Below, piece after piece: positions 7,227-15,036 of a stretch of 64,000 bases of DNA. A program made the position numbers and the translations under genes. Origin of the DNA: JBFWUW01 sp050247075. GTDB lineage: Bacteria; Planctomycetota; Planctomycetia; Pirellulales; JBFWUW01. The notes beneath the pieces are model-generated. The model searched no databases. It saw only the letters and a list, made by a program, of their open reading frames with translations, and had not been told where the DNA came from. The stretch lies in the NCBI GenBank assembly GCA_050247075.1, contig JBFWUW010000015.1:1-64000 (forward strand), in the 5' to 3' direction. Numbering within the stretch: the stretch's first letter is position 1; the number at the start of each line of letters is the position of its first letter.

Positions 7227-8732
7227 ATGCCTGACGTACTGGTGATCGACGACGATCGAAGCGTCGTCCACATGATCCGGGCGGCTTGCAAGGCGGCCGA
7301 TGTCACCTTGCATTCCGCGGCCACCGCCGAGGCAGGCTTGGACCAGTTGCGCAGCCAGCCGATGGATGTGTTGCTGCTAGACATTATGCTGCCCGGCACC
7401 ACGGGGATTGAACTCTTCGAGCAGATCCGCGAGATCGACTCGAGGTTGCCCGTCATTTTTATCACGGCGGGCAACGAGAGCGACCTGGCGATTGAGGCCA
7501 TGAAGCTGGGGGGGCTCGACTTTCTGCTGAAACCGCTGGACGTACACCGGGTCAGCGAGGTGATTCAACAAGCGCTGGAAATTCGCCGGCTGATGGAGAC
7601 GCCCGTCGAACTGCCGCAAGTGGCCAACGCCAAGTTCGCGGACGATCAAATGATTGGCCGCAGCTTGCAAATGGTCGAGGTCTACAAGGCCATCGGGCGG
7701 GTGGCCCCGCAGACGGTAACCGTGTTGATCCGGGGTGAAAGTGGGACGGGCAAGGAACTGATCGCCCGCGCCATCTACCATCACAGCCATCGCCGCGGCA
7801 AGCCTTTTCTGGCGGTCAACTGCGCGGCGCTGCCAGAAACGTTGATGGAGAGCGAGCTGTTCGGCCACGAGAAGGGCTCATTCACCGGGGCCGACCACCG
7901 CCGCATCGGCAAGTTCGAGCAATGCAACGGCGGCACGATCTTTTTGGATGAAGTCGGCGATATGTCGCCGATGGTGCAATCCAAATTGCTGCGGCTGCTG
8001 CAAGAGCAGCGTTTTGAACGCGTGGGTGGCAACGAAACGATTCAAACCGACGTGCGGATCATCACGGCGACCAACCGCGATCTGGAAGCCATGACGGAGG
8101 ATGGCAGCTTTCGGCCCGACTTGTACTACCGCCTCAACGGTTTCACCATTACCTTGCCGCCGCTGCGCGAGCGGGGCGACGATCTGCTGCTGTTGATTCA
8201 TGCTTTTTTGAGCCGGTTTTCCGCGGAATTGGAAAAGCCGCTGGACCGCATTTCGGCCGATGCCATGAAGGTCTTGTTAGAGTACTCCTGGCCGGGCAAC
8301 ATCCGCGAGCTGCAAAGCGCCTTGCGCAAATCGCTGCTCAACATGACCTCCTCCGTGTTGATGCCGGAATGCCTGCCGGAGGAAATTCGACGGGAACCGA
8401 GTGCCGATTCCGACGAGGAGGAAGGTACAGCGGACGGCACGGCGGAGGCGGGCGAAGCATCCGATGGAATTCCCTGCAACCTGGCCAGGTTCTTTCGCAC
8501 CCAAATGGCGGCGGGTACGGAAAGCCTGTACGCCGAGTCGGTGGAATTCATGGAACGCTACATCGTCACCAAGGTGTTGCAAGCCACGGCGGGCAATCAG
8601 TCCAAGGCCGCCAAGATCTTGGGGATCACCCGCGGCAGTTTGCGCAACAAGACGCACACGCTGGGCATCAAGATTGGGCAAGTGGTGACGGCCGACGATG
8701 AAGAAGGGTCGGAGGCGGAAGCGGTCAATTAG
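7227..8732 (+). CDS. Sigma-54-dependent NtrC-family response regulator
   Basis: A 501-aa three-domain regulator. Residues 1-120 are a receiver domain (LVIDDDRS, phospho-acceptor D52 in LLLDIMLPG, Lys in FLLKPLD). The central AAA+ domain has Walker A GESGTGKE (170-177), the sigma-54 contact loop as GSFTGA (217-222; Ser in place of the usual Ala), GGTIFLDEVGDM and LYYRLNGFTITLPPLRER. A Fis-type helix-turn-helix lies near 457-480 (NQSKAAKILGITRGSLRNK). I chose the ATG at 7227 because GGGGGAGGAG lies just upstream and the receiver starts at once; the open frame upstream has no ribosome site. No partner kinase is adjacent. The sigma-54-type promoter 350 nt away, facing the other way, is a plausible target. 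Confidence 0.93.
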   Translation: MPDVLVIDDDRSVVHMIRAACKAADVTLHSAATAEAGLDQLRSQPMDVLLLDIMLPGTTGIELFEQIREIDSRLPVIFITAGNESDLAIEAMKLGGLDFLLKPLDVHRVSEVIQQALEIRRLMETPVELPQVANAKFADDQMIGRSLQMVEVYKAIGRVAPQTVTVLIRGESGTGKELIARAIYHHSHRRGKPFLAVNCAALPETLMESELFGHEKGSFTGADHRRIGKFEQCNGGTIFLDEVGDMSPMVQSKLLRLLQEQRFERVGGNETIQTDVRIITATNRDLEAMTEDGSFRPDLYYRLNGFTITLPPLRERGDDLLLLIHAFLSRFSAELEKPLDRISADAMKVLLEYSWPGNIRELQSALRKSLLNMTSSVLMPECLPEEIRREPSADSDEEEGTADGTAEAGEASDGIPCNLARFFRTQMAAGTESLYAESVEFMERYIVTKVLQATAGNQSKAAKILGITRGSLRNKTHTLGIKIGQVVTADDEEGSEAEAVN

Positions 8733-9186
8733 GTTTGGAGTTCGCGCGGAATCTCTGCTTGTAGCAGGCGTTTCCATCGCCGATCAAGCGGTAAAGCTGT
8801 CAGCGGAGAAGCCCTCAGCCGTCAGCTTGCGGCAACAGGCCGGGGCGAAAACGGCGGGTGGCCAGGCCGATAAGAATTGCATCGGAAGAAATCTCACGCC
8901 AAGGCGCAAGGGGAGCCGTTGCGAGAGAGCATCCCGCTTGTCGAACCTCTTTGCGTCTTTGCGTGCGTTGCCCTGGGTTGAATCTGTACGCTGAAAGCGT
9001 ATCACAACCCAGCCCCGGGGTCGCGAGCGGTTAGCGAACGCATCTGGGCTAAGTTGTGTAACGCCTTCGGCGTAGATCGTTCGGGCAACGGCATTTCGCG
9101 GGTGTCGAGATCGTTTTCTTCAGGCCACTCCCTCCCTCTTTCAAGGAGCGAGGTTGTGTGGAGATGTTTTCGACCGTTTCCAAACT
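8733..9186. other. Intergenic repeat region
   Basis: No gene. It contains, in order, a CAGCGGAGAAG-type unit (8795-8828), a CGCAAGG...CGTCTTTGCGTGCG unit (8875-8975) related by inversion to 11265-11400, and a CTGGGTTG...CAACCCAG palindrome (about 8975-9017). Confidence 0.6.
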
Positions 9187-9355
9187 ATTCGGCACGAGAT
9201 AACTTCCCCCTCTTGGCCCCCTCTCCCGGTACTCCGGGAGAGGGTTGGGGAGAGGGAGATGTGGCGAAATGGCCGCCATCAACCAAACCCTCACCCCGGC
9301 CCTCTCCCAGAGGGAGAGGGAGGTTCCAATGCGGAATTATTTCGTACCGTATTCT
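9187..9355. repeat. 169-bp MITE-like palindromic repeat with 19-bp direct-repeat flanks
   Basis: The ends are ATTCGGCACGAGATAACTTC and, inverted, GGAATTATTTCGTACCGTAT. Inside are CTCCCGGTACTCCGGGAG and CTCTCCCAGAGGGAGAG palindromes. The flank AAACTATTCGGCACGAGAT occurs exactly at 9182-9200 and 9356-9374; the right copy covers the corA stop codon. Confidence 0.75.
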
Positions 9356-9358
9356 AAA

Positions 9359-10495
9359 CTATTCGGCACGAGATGGTTTTACGCTCTTTTCGCGCGGGGG
9401 ACCGAGCCAGCCCTTGCGGCGGAAGAGCCACAACATGCCGGCGGTTACCGCGGACAGCAGGGCTAAGATGGCCGGGTAGCCGTAGCGCCAGTTCAACTCC
9501 GGCATGTTCCAGGGGGAAGAGGCCGGATTGAAGTTCATGCCGTAGATGCCCACAATGAGCGTCAGGGGCATGAAAATGGTGGTGATAACCGTAAGGACTT
9601 TCATCACCTCGTTCATACGGTTGCTGACGCTGGTCAGGTACAGGTCGCGCAGGTCAGAGCCCAACTCGCGGTAGACCTCGATCAGGTCGATCATCTGCAC
9701 CGTATGGTCGTAACAGTCGCGCAGGTAGACCCGCGTTTCGGCCTTGATGAAAGGGTGCTCATCGCGGACCAGATGGTTGAGCGCCTCGCGGAAGGGCCAG
9801 ACTGCCCGGCGCAGATGCAGCAGATCGGTCTTGGTGGCGTGAATCTTGGCCACGGTTTGCCGCGTGCCGCGCAAAATGGCCTCGTCCTCCAGTTCGTCCA
9901 GGCGTTCGCCATATTGCTCCAACAGCGGAAAGTACGAGTCGATCACCGCGTCGAGCAGGGCATACACCAGATAGTCGGGCCCTACCGAGCGGATGCGGCC
10001 CCGGCTTTCGCGAACCCGCCGCCGCACGCCGTCGAAACAGTCGCCCGGATCCTCGATAAGCGTCAGCACCCAGTCGGCCCCCAAAAACAGGCTGAGCTGC
10101 TCGGTATCGAACTCTTCCCGCTGCCTGGGCATGCGGGCCACGATGAACAGGTTGCCGTCGTAGGTCTCCACCTTGGACCGTTGGTGGATATTGACCACGT
10201 CCTCCAGGGCCAGGCGGTGCAGGCCGAAGAGTTGCCCCAGTTGCTCTAGCGTGCGGGCGTCCCCCAGCCCTTCCACATTGATCCAGACGACGGGCCACTG
10301 GCCAAGGAATTCCTTGGCGGCGGAAACGTGGTCGAGTTGCCGTTCGACGATTTTGTGCTCGTCGAAGGCCATCAACTGCATCACCGGCGCATCGGCCAGC
10401 GGGTTGACGATGATCGTGCCGGGCGAAGCCCCCGCCGGCAGCCGCCGGCGAAAGCGAAACGATTCTTTACGTATCTTGCGAGGCTGTTTGGACAT
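9359..10495 (-). CDS. corA: CorA-family magnesium/divalent cation transporter
   Basis: A 378-aa protein from the ATG at 10495; a further 17 codons upstream begin at TTG and look non-coding. The large N-terminal domain is cytoplasmic (QLFGLHRLALEDVVNIHQRS) with the long helix before the membrane. The C-terminus has two transmembrane helices with the diagnostic YGMNF motif between them (VGIYGMNFNP) and a second helix (YPAILALLSAVTAGMLWLF), followed by a short basic tail. CorA pentamers import Mg2+ (also Co2+, Ni2+). The last residues and the stop codon lie in a 19-bp sequence that also occurs on the other side of the neighbouring repeat element, so the tail may have been reshaped by insertion. 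No Mg-sensing leader is evident. Confidence 0.92.
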   Translation of the reverse strand: MSKQPRKIRKESFRFRRRLPAGASPGTIIVNPLADAPVMQLMAFDEHKIVERQLDHVSAAKEFLGQWPVVWINVEGLGDARTLEQLGQLFGLHRLALEDVVNIHQRSKVETYDGNLFIVARMPRQREEFDTEQLSLFLGADWVLTLIEDPGDCFDGVRRRVRESRGRIRSVGPDYLVYALLDAVIDSYFPLLEQYGERLDELEDEAILRGTRQTVAKIHATKTDLLHLRRAVWPFREALNHLVRDEHPFIKAETRVYLRDCYDHTVQMIDLIEVYRELGSDLRDLYLTSVSNRMNEVMKVLTVITTIFMPLTLIVGIYGMNFNPASSPWNMPELNWRYGYPAILALLSAVTAGMLWLFRRKGWLGPPREKSVKPSRAE

Positions 10496-10701
10496 AGGTG
10501 TCTTGAATGAGGTGCCAGGGGGCGCTGTTTTGCAGCGGGCGGGCAAGAAAAAGGAAAAAAAGCGGGACGTGTGTCAGGAATTTGGGGTGAACCTCATAAG
10601 TCTATCAGCCGCGAATGTCACCCGGGCCATTCGCGGCGGACAAACCATCGAACCGTGACCGAAGTTTCGCTTCCATTCCTTTCCCAAAGGCAACCAGACC
10701 C

Positions 10702-11067
10702 ATGACCAGACGAACCGTGTTGATGGCCTTATTGGCCGTTGCGTTTGTGACCACTTTCTCCGGCCAGGCCCTGGCCGGCGGCTGGACGGTGTACATCTAC
10801 AACGTTCGCCGTCCTTCCGGCGGCATCTATCGGGCTGGGGTTTCGTACCAGGCTTCCAGCCGGGAACGCCAATATACCCAGGTCTACACAACCGAGGCGG
10901 AGTGCAAACGGGGCATCGCCGCGCGTGTGGCCGAGAACAAAAAGTGGCGCACGGATTTCGAGGACTACGCCATCGTCTACCACAACAGCCGTCCGCCAGA
11001 GGGGCAGTTGAGGAGCTTTGTCAAAGGCTATTGGCAATACCGGCCCAGCAATGGCCGATATCGCTGA
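10702..11067 (+). CDS. Small secreted protein of unknown function
   Basis: A 121-aa product. The ATG at 10702 follows AAAGG and opens a clear signal peptide (TVLMALLAVAFVTTFSGQALA, cleavage after ALA). The mature part of about 97 residues is rich in Tyr and Arg (GGWTVYIYNVRRPSGGIYRA) and has one Cys (EAECKRGIA). No domain is recognised. It stands alone, divergent from corA. The upstream in-frame extension lacks a ribosome site. Confidence 0.72.
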   Translation: MTRRTVLMALLAVAFVTTFSGQALAGGWTVYIYNVRRPSGGIYRAGVSYQASSRERQYTQVYTTEAECKRGIAARVAENKKWRTDFEDYAIVYHNSRPPEGQLRSFVKGYWQYRPSNGRYR

Positions 11068-11631
11068 TTGAACAGTGGTACGGCAGCAGTCCAGCCCGCG
11101 GCATTCTCGCAATGCCGCGGGCTTTCCGCCGTATTACAAATGTCCGATATATTTGGACGCCGCGCAAAATGCTCGTCTTGGCAACGCAGGTTGGGAGGCC
11201 AGTTTCGCGGAGGTTTTCGTGCTTCTTGGCAGTCATGGGGAAACCGTCAGTCCCAAAAAGGGAAACTCACGCAAAGACGCAAAGACGCAAAGAGGTTCGA
11301 CAAGAGCGACGCCCTCGATTCGCGACGGGAAGCCTTCTCGCCAACACGCCCTTTGCGTCTTAGCGGCTTTGCGTGCGTTTTCTTCAGATGCAATTCTTTT
11401 GCAGCCGCCAAGAGTGCCGCCACACGGTCCGTCGCAACGCCAAAGTCTAGGCAAATGTCGCAGCCGCACGGCATCATTCGTTCGGTGAAAATCAATAAAT
11501 GTGAAGCGCTAGCGTAAATGCCATCTCGACTCCGTACTATTGGCTTGTCACAATCGGCCTTCATGGAACAACATACCTCGACGCGCCCTGTTATCCCGCG
11601 GGGCATTTCCGGCGCTGTTCTTGGAGGTTCG
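11068..11631. other. Intergenic region with an AAAGACGC-type repeat
   Basis: No gene is supported. The 11265-11400 part, bounded by CACGCAAAGACGCAAAGACG and CTTTGCGTGCGTTTTCTTC, is an inverted relative of 8875-8975 and also shares TTCGACAAG and TGCAATTCTTTT. The chrA reading frame extends into this region, but the ribosome site places the chrA start at 11632. Confidence 0.55.
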
Positions 11632-13032
11632 ATGCAGGCTGTCCCTTGGTTCGAGGCTTTTCGCACCTGGTGCAGGGTGGCGGTGCTGAGCTTTGGCGGG
11701 CCGGCCGGTCAGATCGCCGTCATGCATCGGATTTTGGTCGATGAGAAAAAGTGGATCCGCGAGGAGCGGTTTCTGCATGCCTTGAACTACTGCATGCTGC
11801 TGCCAGGGCCAGAAGCGACGCAGTTGGCCACCTACATCGGCTGGCTGATGCATGGCACCCGCGGCGGCGTGATGGCCGGCACGCTGTTTATCTTGCCGGG
11901 CATAGTCTGCATTTTGGCGTTGAGCATTCTTTATGCGCAGTACCAGCAGACCGACATGTTGCAGGCGTTGTTCTTTGGGCTGAAGCCGGCCGTGATGGCC
12001 ATCGTGCTAGAGGCCGTGCTGCGGATTGGCAAGCGGGTTCTCAAGAACGGCACGATGGCGGCCCTGGCGGCGGCGGCCTTCGTGGCGATTTTTTTCTTTC
12101 AGGTTCCTTTTCCCTTGGTTGTGTTGACGGCTGGCCTGACGGGATTTCTGGGGGGCAAGTTCGCGCCGCGGCGGTTTCAAGTCTTGCGCGGACATGGACC
12201 CGCCGGCGGCGGCCAGGCGGCGGATGCACAACAGAAGGCAGCGCATGCCGAATCGGAACGGACCGAGATCGAACAGAAGGAGCGGTTTTTGCCGCACGAC
12301 AATCCGCCCCCCACGTTGGCCCGCGGCCTGAAGGTGTGCGCGGTCTGCCTGCCGTTGTGGTTTGCGCCGCCGCTGTTGTTTTATTGGTGGTTGGGGCCAG
12401 AGAGTGTCTTTTTTCAGCAGGGTGTCTTCTTCAGCCAAACCGCCGTGGTCAGCTTTGGCGGGGCGTATGCCGTGCTGGCTTACGTGGCGCAGCAGGCGGT
12501 CGAAAAGCATGGCTGGCTAGCGCCGGGCGAAATGTACGACGGCCTGGGCATGGCGGAAACCACGCCCGGCCCGTTGATTATGGTGCTGCAATTCGTGGGC
12601 TTTGTGGGGGCCTTTCGCCATCCGGGGCCGTTTTCGCCGTTGTGGGCTGGCGTGGTGGGGTCGCTGCTGACGACCTGGGTGACGTTCGTCCCTTGCTTCT
12701 TGTGGATCTTTCTCGGTGCCCCGTACATCGAACGGCTGCGGGGCAACAAACTGTTGAGCTCGGCCCTGTCGGCCATTACGGCGGCCGTGGTGGGAGTGGT
12801 CCTGAATCTGGCGGTGTGGTTTGCCTTGCAGCCGGGCATGCTGTTTGCCACCGTGAAGGAACACCACATCGCCGGAGCGCGGCTGCTCGTGCCCGACCTG
12901 GCTTCCGCCAATCCAGCCACTTGCGGCATCGCCGTCATCGGCCTGCTATTAACCTTCGTTTTCAAACGCGGGCTGGGCGTAACGCTAGGCGTTTGCACGT
13001 TGCTAGGTTTGGCGCTGTATTGGTGGAAGTGA
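11632..13032 (+). CDS. chrA: Chromate transporter ChrA (two-domain, long-chain CHR family)
   Basis: A 466-aa membrane protein with two CHR domains. The first has FGGPAGQIAVMH and LLPGPEATQLATYIGWL; the second repeats the pattern with SFGGAYAVLAYVAQQAV and ETTPGPLIMVLQFVGF. Two sets of about five hydrophobic helices are joined by a charged Ala/Glu/Gln-rich linker (AHAESERTEIEQKERF). ChrA exports chromate. I chose the ATG at 11632 because TTGGAGG lies 5 nt before it and the protein then starts directly with the first CHR domain; the open frame begins earlier without a ribosome site. A 25-bp stem-loop overlaps the stop codon. No chrB-type regulator is adjacent. Confidence 0.92.
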   Translation: MQAVPWFEAFRTWCRVAVLSFGGPAGQIAVMHRILVDEKKWIREERFLHALNYCMLLPGPEATQLATYIGWLMHGTRGGVMAGTLFILPGIVCILALSILYAQYQQTDMLQALFFGLKPAVMAIVLEAVLRIGKRVLKNGTMAALAAAAFVAIFFFQVPFPLVVLTAGLTGFLGGKFAPRRFQVLRGHGPAGGGQAADAQQKAAHAESERTEIEQKERFLPHDNPPPTLARGLKVCAVCLPLWFAPPLLFYWWLGPESVFFQQGVFFSQTAVVSFGGAYAVLAYVAQQAVEKHGWLAPGEMYDGLGMAETTPGPLIMVLQFVGFVGAFRHPGPFSPLWAGVVGSLLTTWVTFVPCFLWIFLGAPYIERLRGNKLLSSALSAITAAVVGVVLNLAVWFALQPGMLFATVKEHHIAGARLLVPDLASANPATCGIAVIGLLLTFVFKRGLGVTLGVCTLLGLALYWWK

Positions 13033-13093
13033 GCGGAGAAGCTGTCAGCCATCAGCTTTCTGTTTTTTGCTGATGGCTGATGGCTTCTCCGCT
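13032..13093. terminator. Stem-loop between convergent chrA and XRE genes, built from a dispersed repeat
   Basis: Arms 13032-13056 and 13069-13093 (AGCGGAGAAGC...ATCAGC and its complement) match at 23 of 25 positions around a 12-nt T-rich loop. The left arm starts on the last base of the chrA stop codon. It belongs to the family also seen at 14108, 17394 and 17905, so a terminator role is an adopted use at best. Confidence 0.5.
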
Positions 13094-13110
13094 GACGGCT
13101 TCTCCGCTTT

Positions 13111-13626
13111 TCAACTTTTCACCACCACCCTCTCATACAACGTTTCAATAATCTGTCGCAGCAGTTCCGCCTCGCTGCTTTCCAGGATTAAGGCGGCTTT
13201 GTCGAGCGAATCGCGCTGTTGGTTCATCGAATGCACGACGGCCAGGGTTCCGTCCAGCGTTAGCCCGCCCCCTTCGCCAAAGCGGCTGTAGAGCTCGTCA
13301 AAATCGGCGGCGGACCAGCCCGCGAACAGTCGCGGGTGTTCGGCAATGGCTTCGTCCACCACGGGGTTGGTGGCCCGGTCGAACTCGCGATGGGCCAACA
13401 GCGACGGGTGCTGAAACAACTCGTCGGCGGGCACGCCCAGCCCGGCCGCCAGCTTGTGCAGGGTGCGGGCGTGCGGCCGGTCATTGCGACCATTGAGAAT
13501 GCCCTTGAGCGTTCGCTCGTCCAGGCCGGTCTGGGCGACGAGCGCATCCAACGTCAGGCCAAAGCGGGCCATCAGCCGCCGCAGATTGCCGGCCAGATCG
13601 GGTTCAAGTTCCAAGTCGATGCGCAT
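13111..13626 (-). CDS. XRE-family helix-turn-helix transcriptional regulator
   Basis: A 171-aa protein. Residues 10-70 form an XRE/Cro-type helix-turn-helix (LRRLMARFGLTLDALVAQTG then DERTLKGILNGRNDRPHART). The C-terminal 100 residues are helical with no recognised domain (LTLDGTLAVVHSMNQQRDSL). Cytoplasmic DNA-binding regulator; target unknown. A perfect 16-bp palindrome 19 nt upstream of the start codon is a likely autoregulatory operator. The gene converges on chrA. A GGGGAG lies about 10 nt before the ATG, an acceptable ribosome site. Confidence 0.82.
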   Translation of the reverse strand: MRIDLELEPDLAGNLRRLMARFGLTLDALVAQTGLDERTLKGILNGRNDRPHARTLHKLAAGLGVPADELFQHPSLLAHREFDRATNPVVDEAIAEHPRLFAGWSAADFDELYSRFGEGGGLTLDGTLAVVHSMNQQRDSLDKAALILESSEAELLRQIIETLYERVVVKS

Positions 13627-13644
13627 GGCGGAGTTAGCTCCCCG

Positions 13645-13660
13645 GTAATTCCGGAATTAC
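13645..13660. promoter_or_regulatory. 16-bp perfect palindrome GTAATTCCGGAATTAC, candidate operator
   Basis: Centred 26 nt upstream of the XRE gene start on the minus strand. Its symmetry and AT-rich half-sites fit binding by a dimeric helix-turn-helix protein. Confidence 0.5.
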
Positions 13661-13748
13661 AGGCGTTCGATCTCCTGGCGTCAGGCACCCATTCCGTTCG
13701 ACGAATCAATGGCACGAAACGAACTGGCCCGCGACCGTTCTCCTGGCA

Positions 13749-13951
13749 ATAGCCCCGGCAGGGGCGATAGTTAATAGCCTCGGGCGCAAGCCCGAGGTAG
13801 AGGCCGCCAATTGAAGGTCGTAAGCCCCGGTAGGGGCGATAGTCGCGCGACGATGACTACTGTCGCCCCGCCGGGGCTTACGACGTGGCGTGTGGTCGAA
13901 CGACCTTGGGCTAACGCCCAAGGCCATTGACTGCCGCCCCTTCCGGGGCTG
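13749..13951. repeat. Compound array of GCCCCGG...GGGGC palindromic units
   Basis: Six short palindromic units lie nearly back to back, for example AGCCCCGGCAGGGGCGAT, CCTCGGGCGCAAGCCCGAGG, AGCCCCGGTAGGGGCGAT and CCTTGGGCTAACGCCCAAGG. The first four occur in the same order at 17577-17712. No gene lies in 13661-14208. Confidence 0.7.
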
Positions 13952-14031
13952 TCGTCCGCCGCTTTGCCGCGCTTTGCAAAAGTAGTGCATAAAGACCGAA
14001 ACAGATTTCTTAAAACTGTCACCTTTTTGTG

Positions 14032-14060
14032 TTGACGAATAGTAAACGTATGTATAGTAT
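14032..14060 (+). promoter_or_regulatory. Candidate sigma-70-type promoter for the gene at 14209
   Basis: TTGACG (14032-14037), a 17-nt spacer, then TAGTAT (14055-14060); TATAGT at 14053 is an alternative with a 15-nt spacer. The stretch is markedly AT-rich against its GC-rich surroundings. Confidence 0.4.
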
Positions 14061-14107
14061 ATGGCCGTGCGGCAGAAAGCAAGGGGAGCGCGGTGTTCGG
14101 AGAGAAA

Positions 14108-14166
14108 CGGAGAAGCTGTCAGCCATCAGCCGAGGAGCGAAAAGCTGATGGCTGACAGCTTCTCCG
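14108..14166. repeat. 23-bp perfect stem-loop in the leader of the gene at 14209
   Basis: Arms 14108-14130 (starting CGGAGAAGCTGTCAGCCATC) and 14144-14166 are exact complements around a 13-nt loop. It lies between the candidate promoter and the start codon, so a transcript would carry it. The same unit recurs at 13032, 17394, 17905 and, inside a gene, 46623. Confidence 0.7.
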
Positions 14167-14208
14167 CTGACGGCTCTTATCATTCTTCAATTTAGAAAGA
14201 GGTGACGT

Positions 14209-14523
14209 ATGCGCAAGTTTTCGAACGAAATCAGCGGCCTGTTTCGCATTTGGATCGTGGAGTATCGCGACTGGCAGCCCCGCGGGCCGAGCGATGTTCC
14301 GCCGCGGGCGGTGGCCATTGAGCCGGCCGCCGAGGGCTGCTTGCCGTCGGGCGAGGCGGCCATTTATATCGCCGCGTTCAACCAGGCCATGCTGGCGCAG
14401 AGCCGCTCGCGCTGGGCCGTGGGGGTGCCCGTCGTGCAGCGCTACGACGGCGATCTGCAAGCCGGCGAACAGATCGCCCGCGACCGCCTGCCAACGCTGC
14501 CCAAACCGCGGGCCGCGGGGTGA
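14209..14523 (+). CDS. Hypothetical protein, 104 aa
   Basis: AAAGAGGTGA lies 6 nt upstream of the ATG, a good ribosome site. The protein begins with a basic/hydrophobic stretch (MRKFSNEISGLFRIWIVEYR) too polar for a signal peptide, has a Pro-rich middle (RGPSDVPPRAVAIEP), a helical segment (GEAAIYIAAFNQAMLAQ) and a Pro-rich basic tail. No family is recognised. It is monocistronic, with a candidate promoter at 14032-14060 and a hairpin-bearing leader. Confidence 0.65.
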   Translation: MRKFSNEISGLFRIWIVEYRDWQPRGPSDVPPRAVAIEPAAEGCLPSGEAAIYIAAFNQAMLAQSRSRWAVGVPVVQRYDGDLQAGEQIARDRLPTLPKPRAAG

Positions 14524-15036
14524 TCGTAGGCGCAATTCGCTGGAATCCGCGGGCGGAATTTGTACGCCGGTTTTGTTCCACGGCAGCGGCAGAGGTGTTA
14601 GCAGCGAACAGCCTGAAAGGCTGAAGGATTCCAGCCCTGGGTTGAGTGGCAACGCCACGAAACCCAGGGTCAACCTTCAAGAAATTCCGTCGTGTGGCCT
14701 GTAGGGCCACGGGACGATACGCGGCAGTGATTCCCCGGCCCATTCAGGGCCTTACGACGAATTGTTCGGCGAGTTTACCCTGGGTCTGCGCGACCTTGTC
14801 GCTTGACCCAGGGCTAGAATCCGTTGGCCTTACAGGCCAATCTTCAGTCGGGCATTTCCGCCCATGAAACAAAAGCAGCCACACAACCGGCTCTCATTCC
14901 CATGCCGAATCGTCCCATTTTATGCGAGCCAGACGAGGGGTGGCTGGACCGGCAGCCCAGCGAATGACTCCGCTGGGGCTTCCCGGTGGTCAGCCACCAG
15001 CCACCCCTTGCTCCAGCCAGCCTTCGCCTTTCGCCT
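14524..15036. other. Intergenic repeat region
   Basis: No gene is supported. It contains CCAGCCCTGGGTTGAG...CGAAACCCAGGG (about 14632-14672), an ACCCTGGGTC...CTTGACCCAGGG unit (about 14775-14814), a GGTGGCTGGACCGGCAG / CCAGCCACC unit (14938-15005) and a CTTTCGCCTTCATTC unit (15022-15063) that runs into the end of the next gene. Confidence 0.6.

Noticed and set aside
13749..13951. Regular GCCCCGG units as a CRISPR array
   Set aside because: Units are short palindromes of differing sequence and orientation with uneven spacers, and no cas gene is near.
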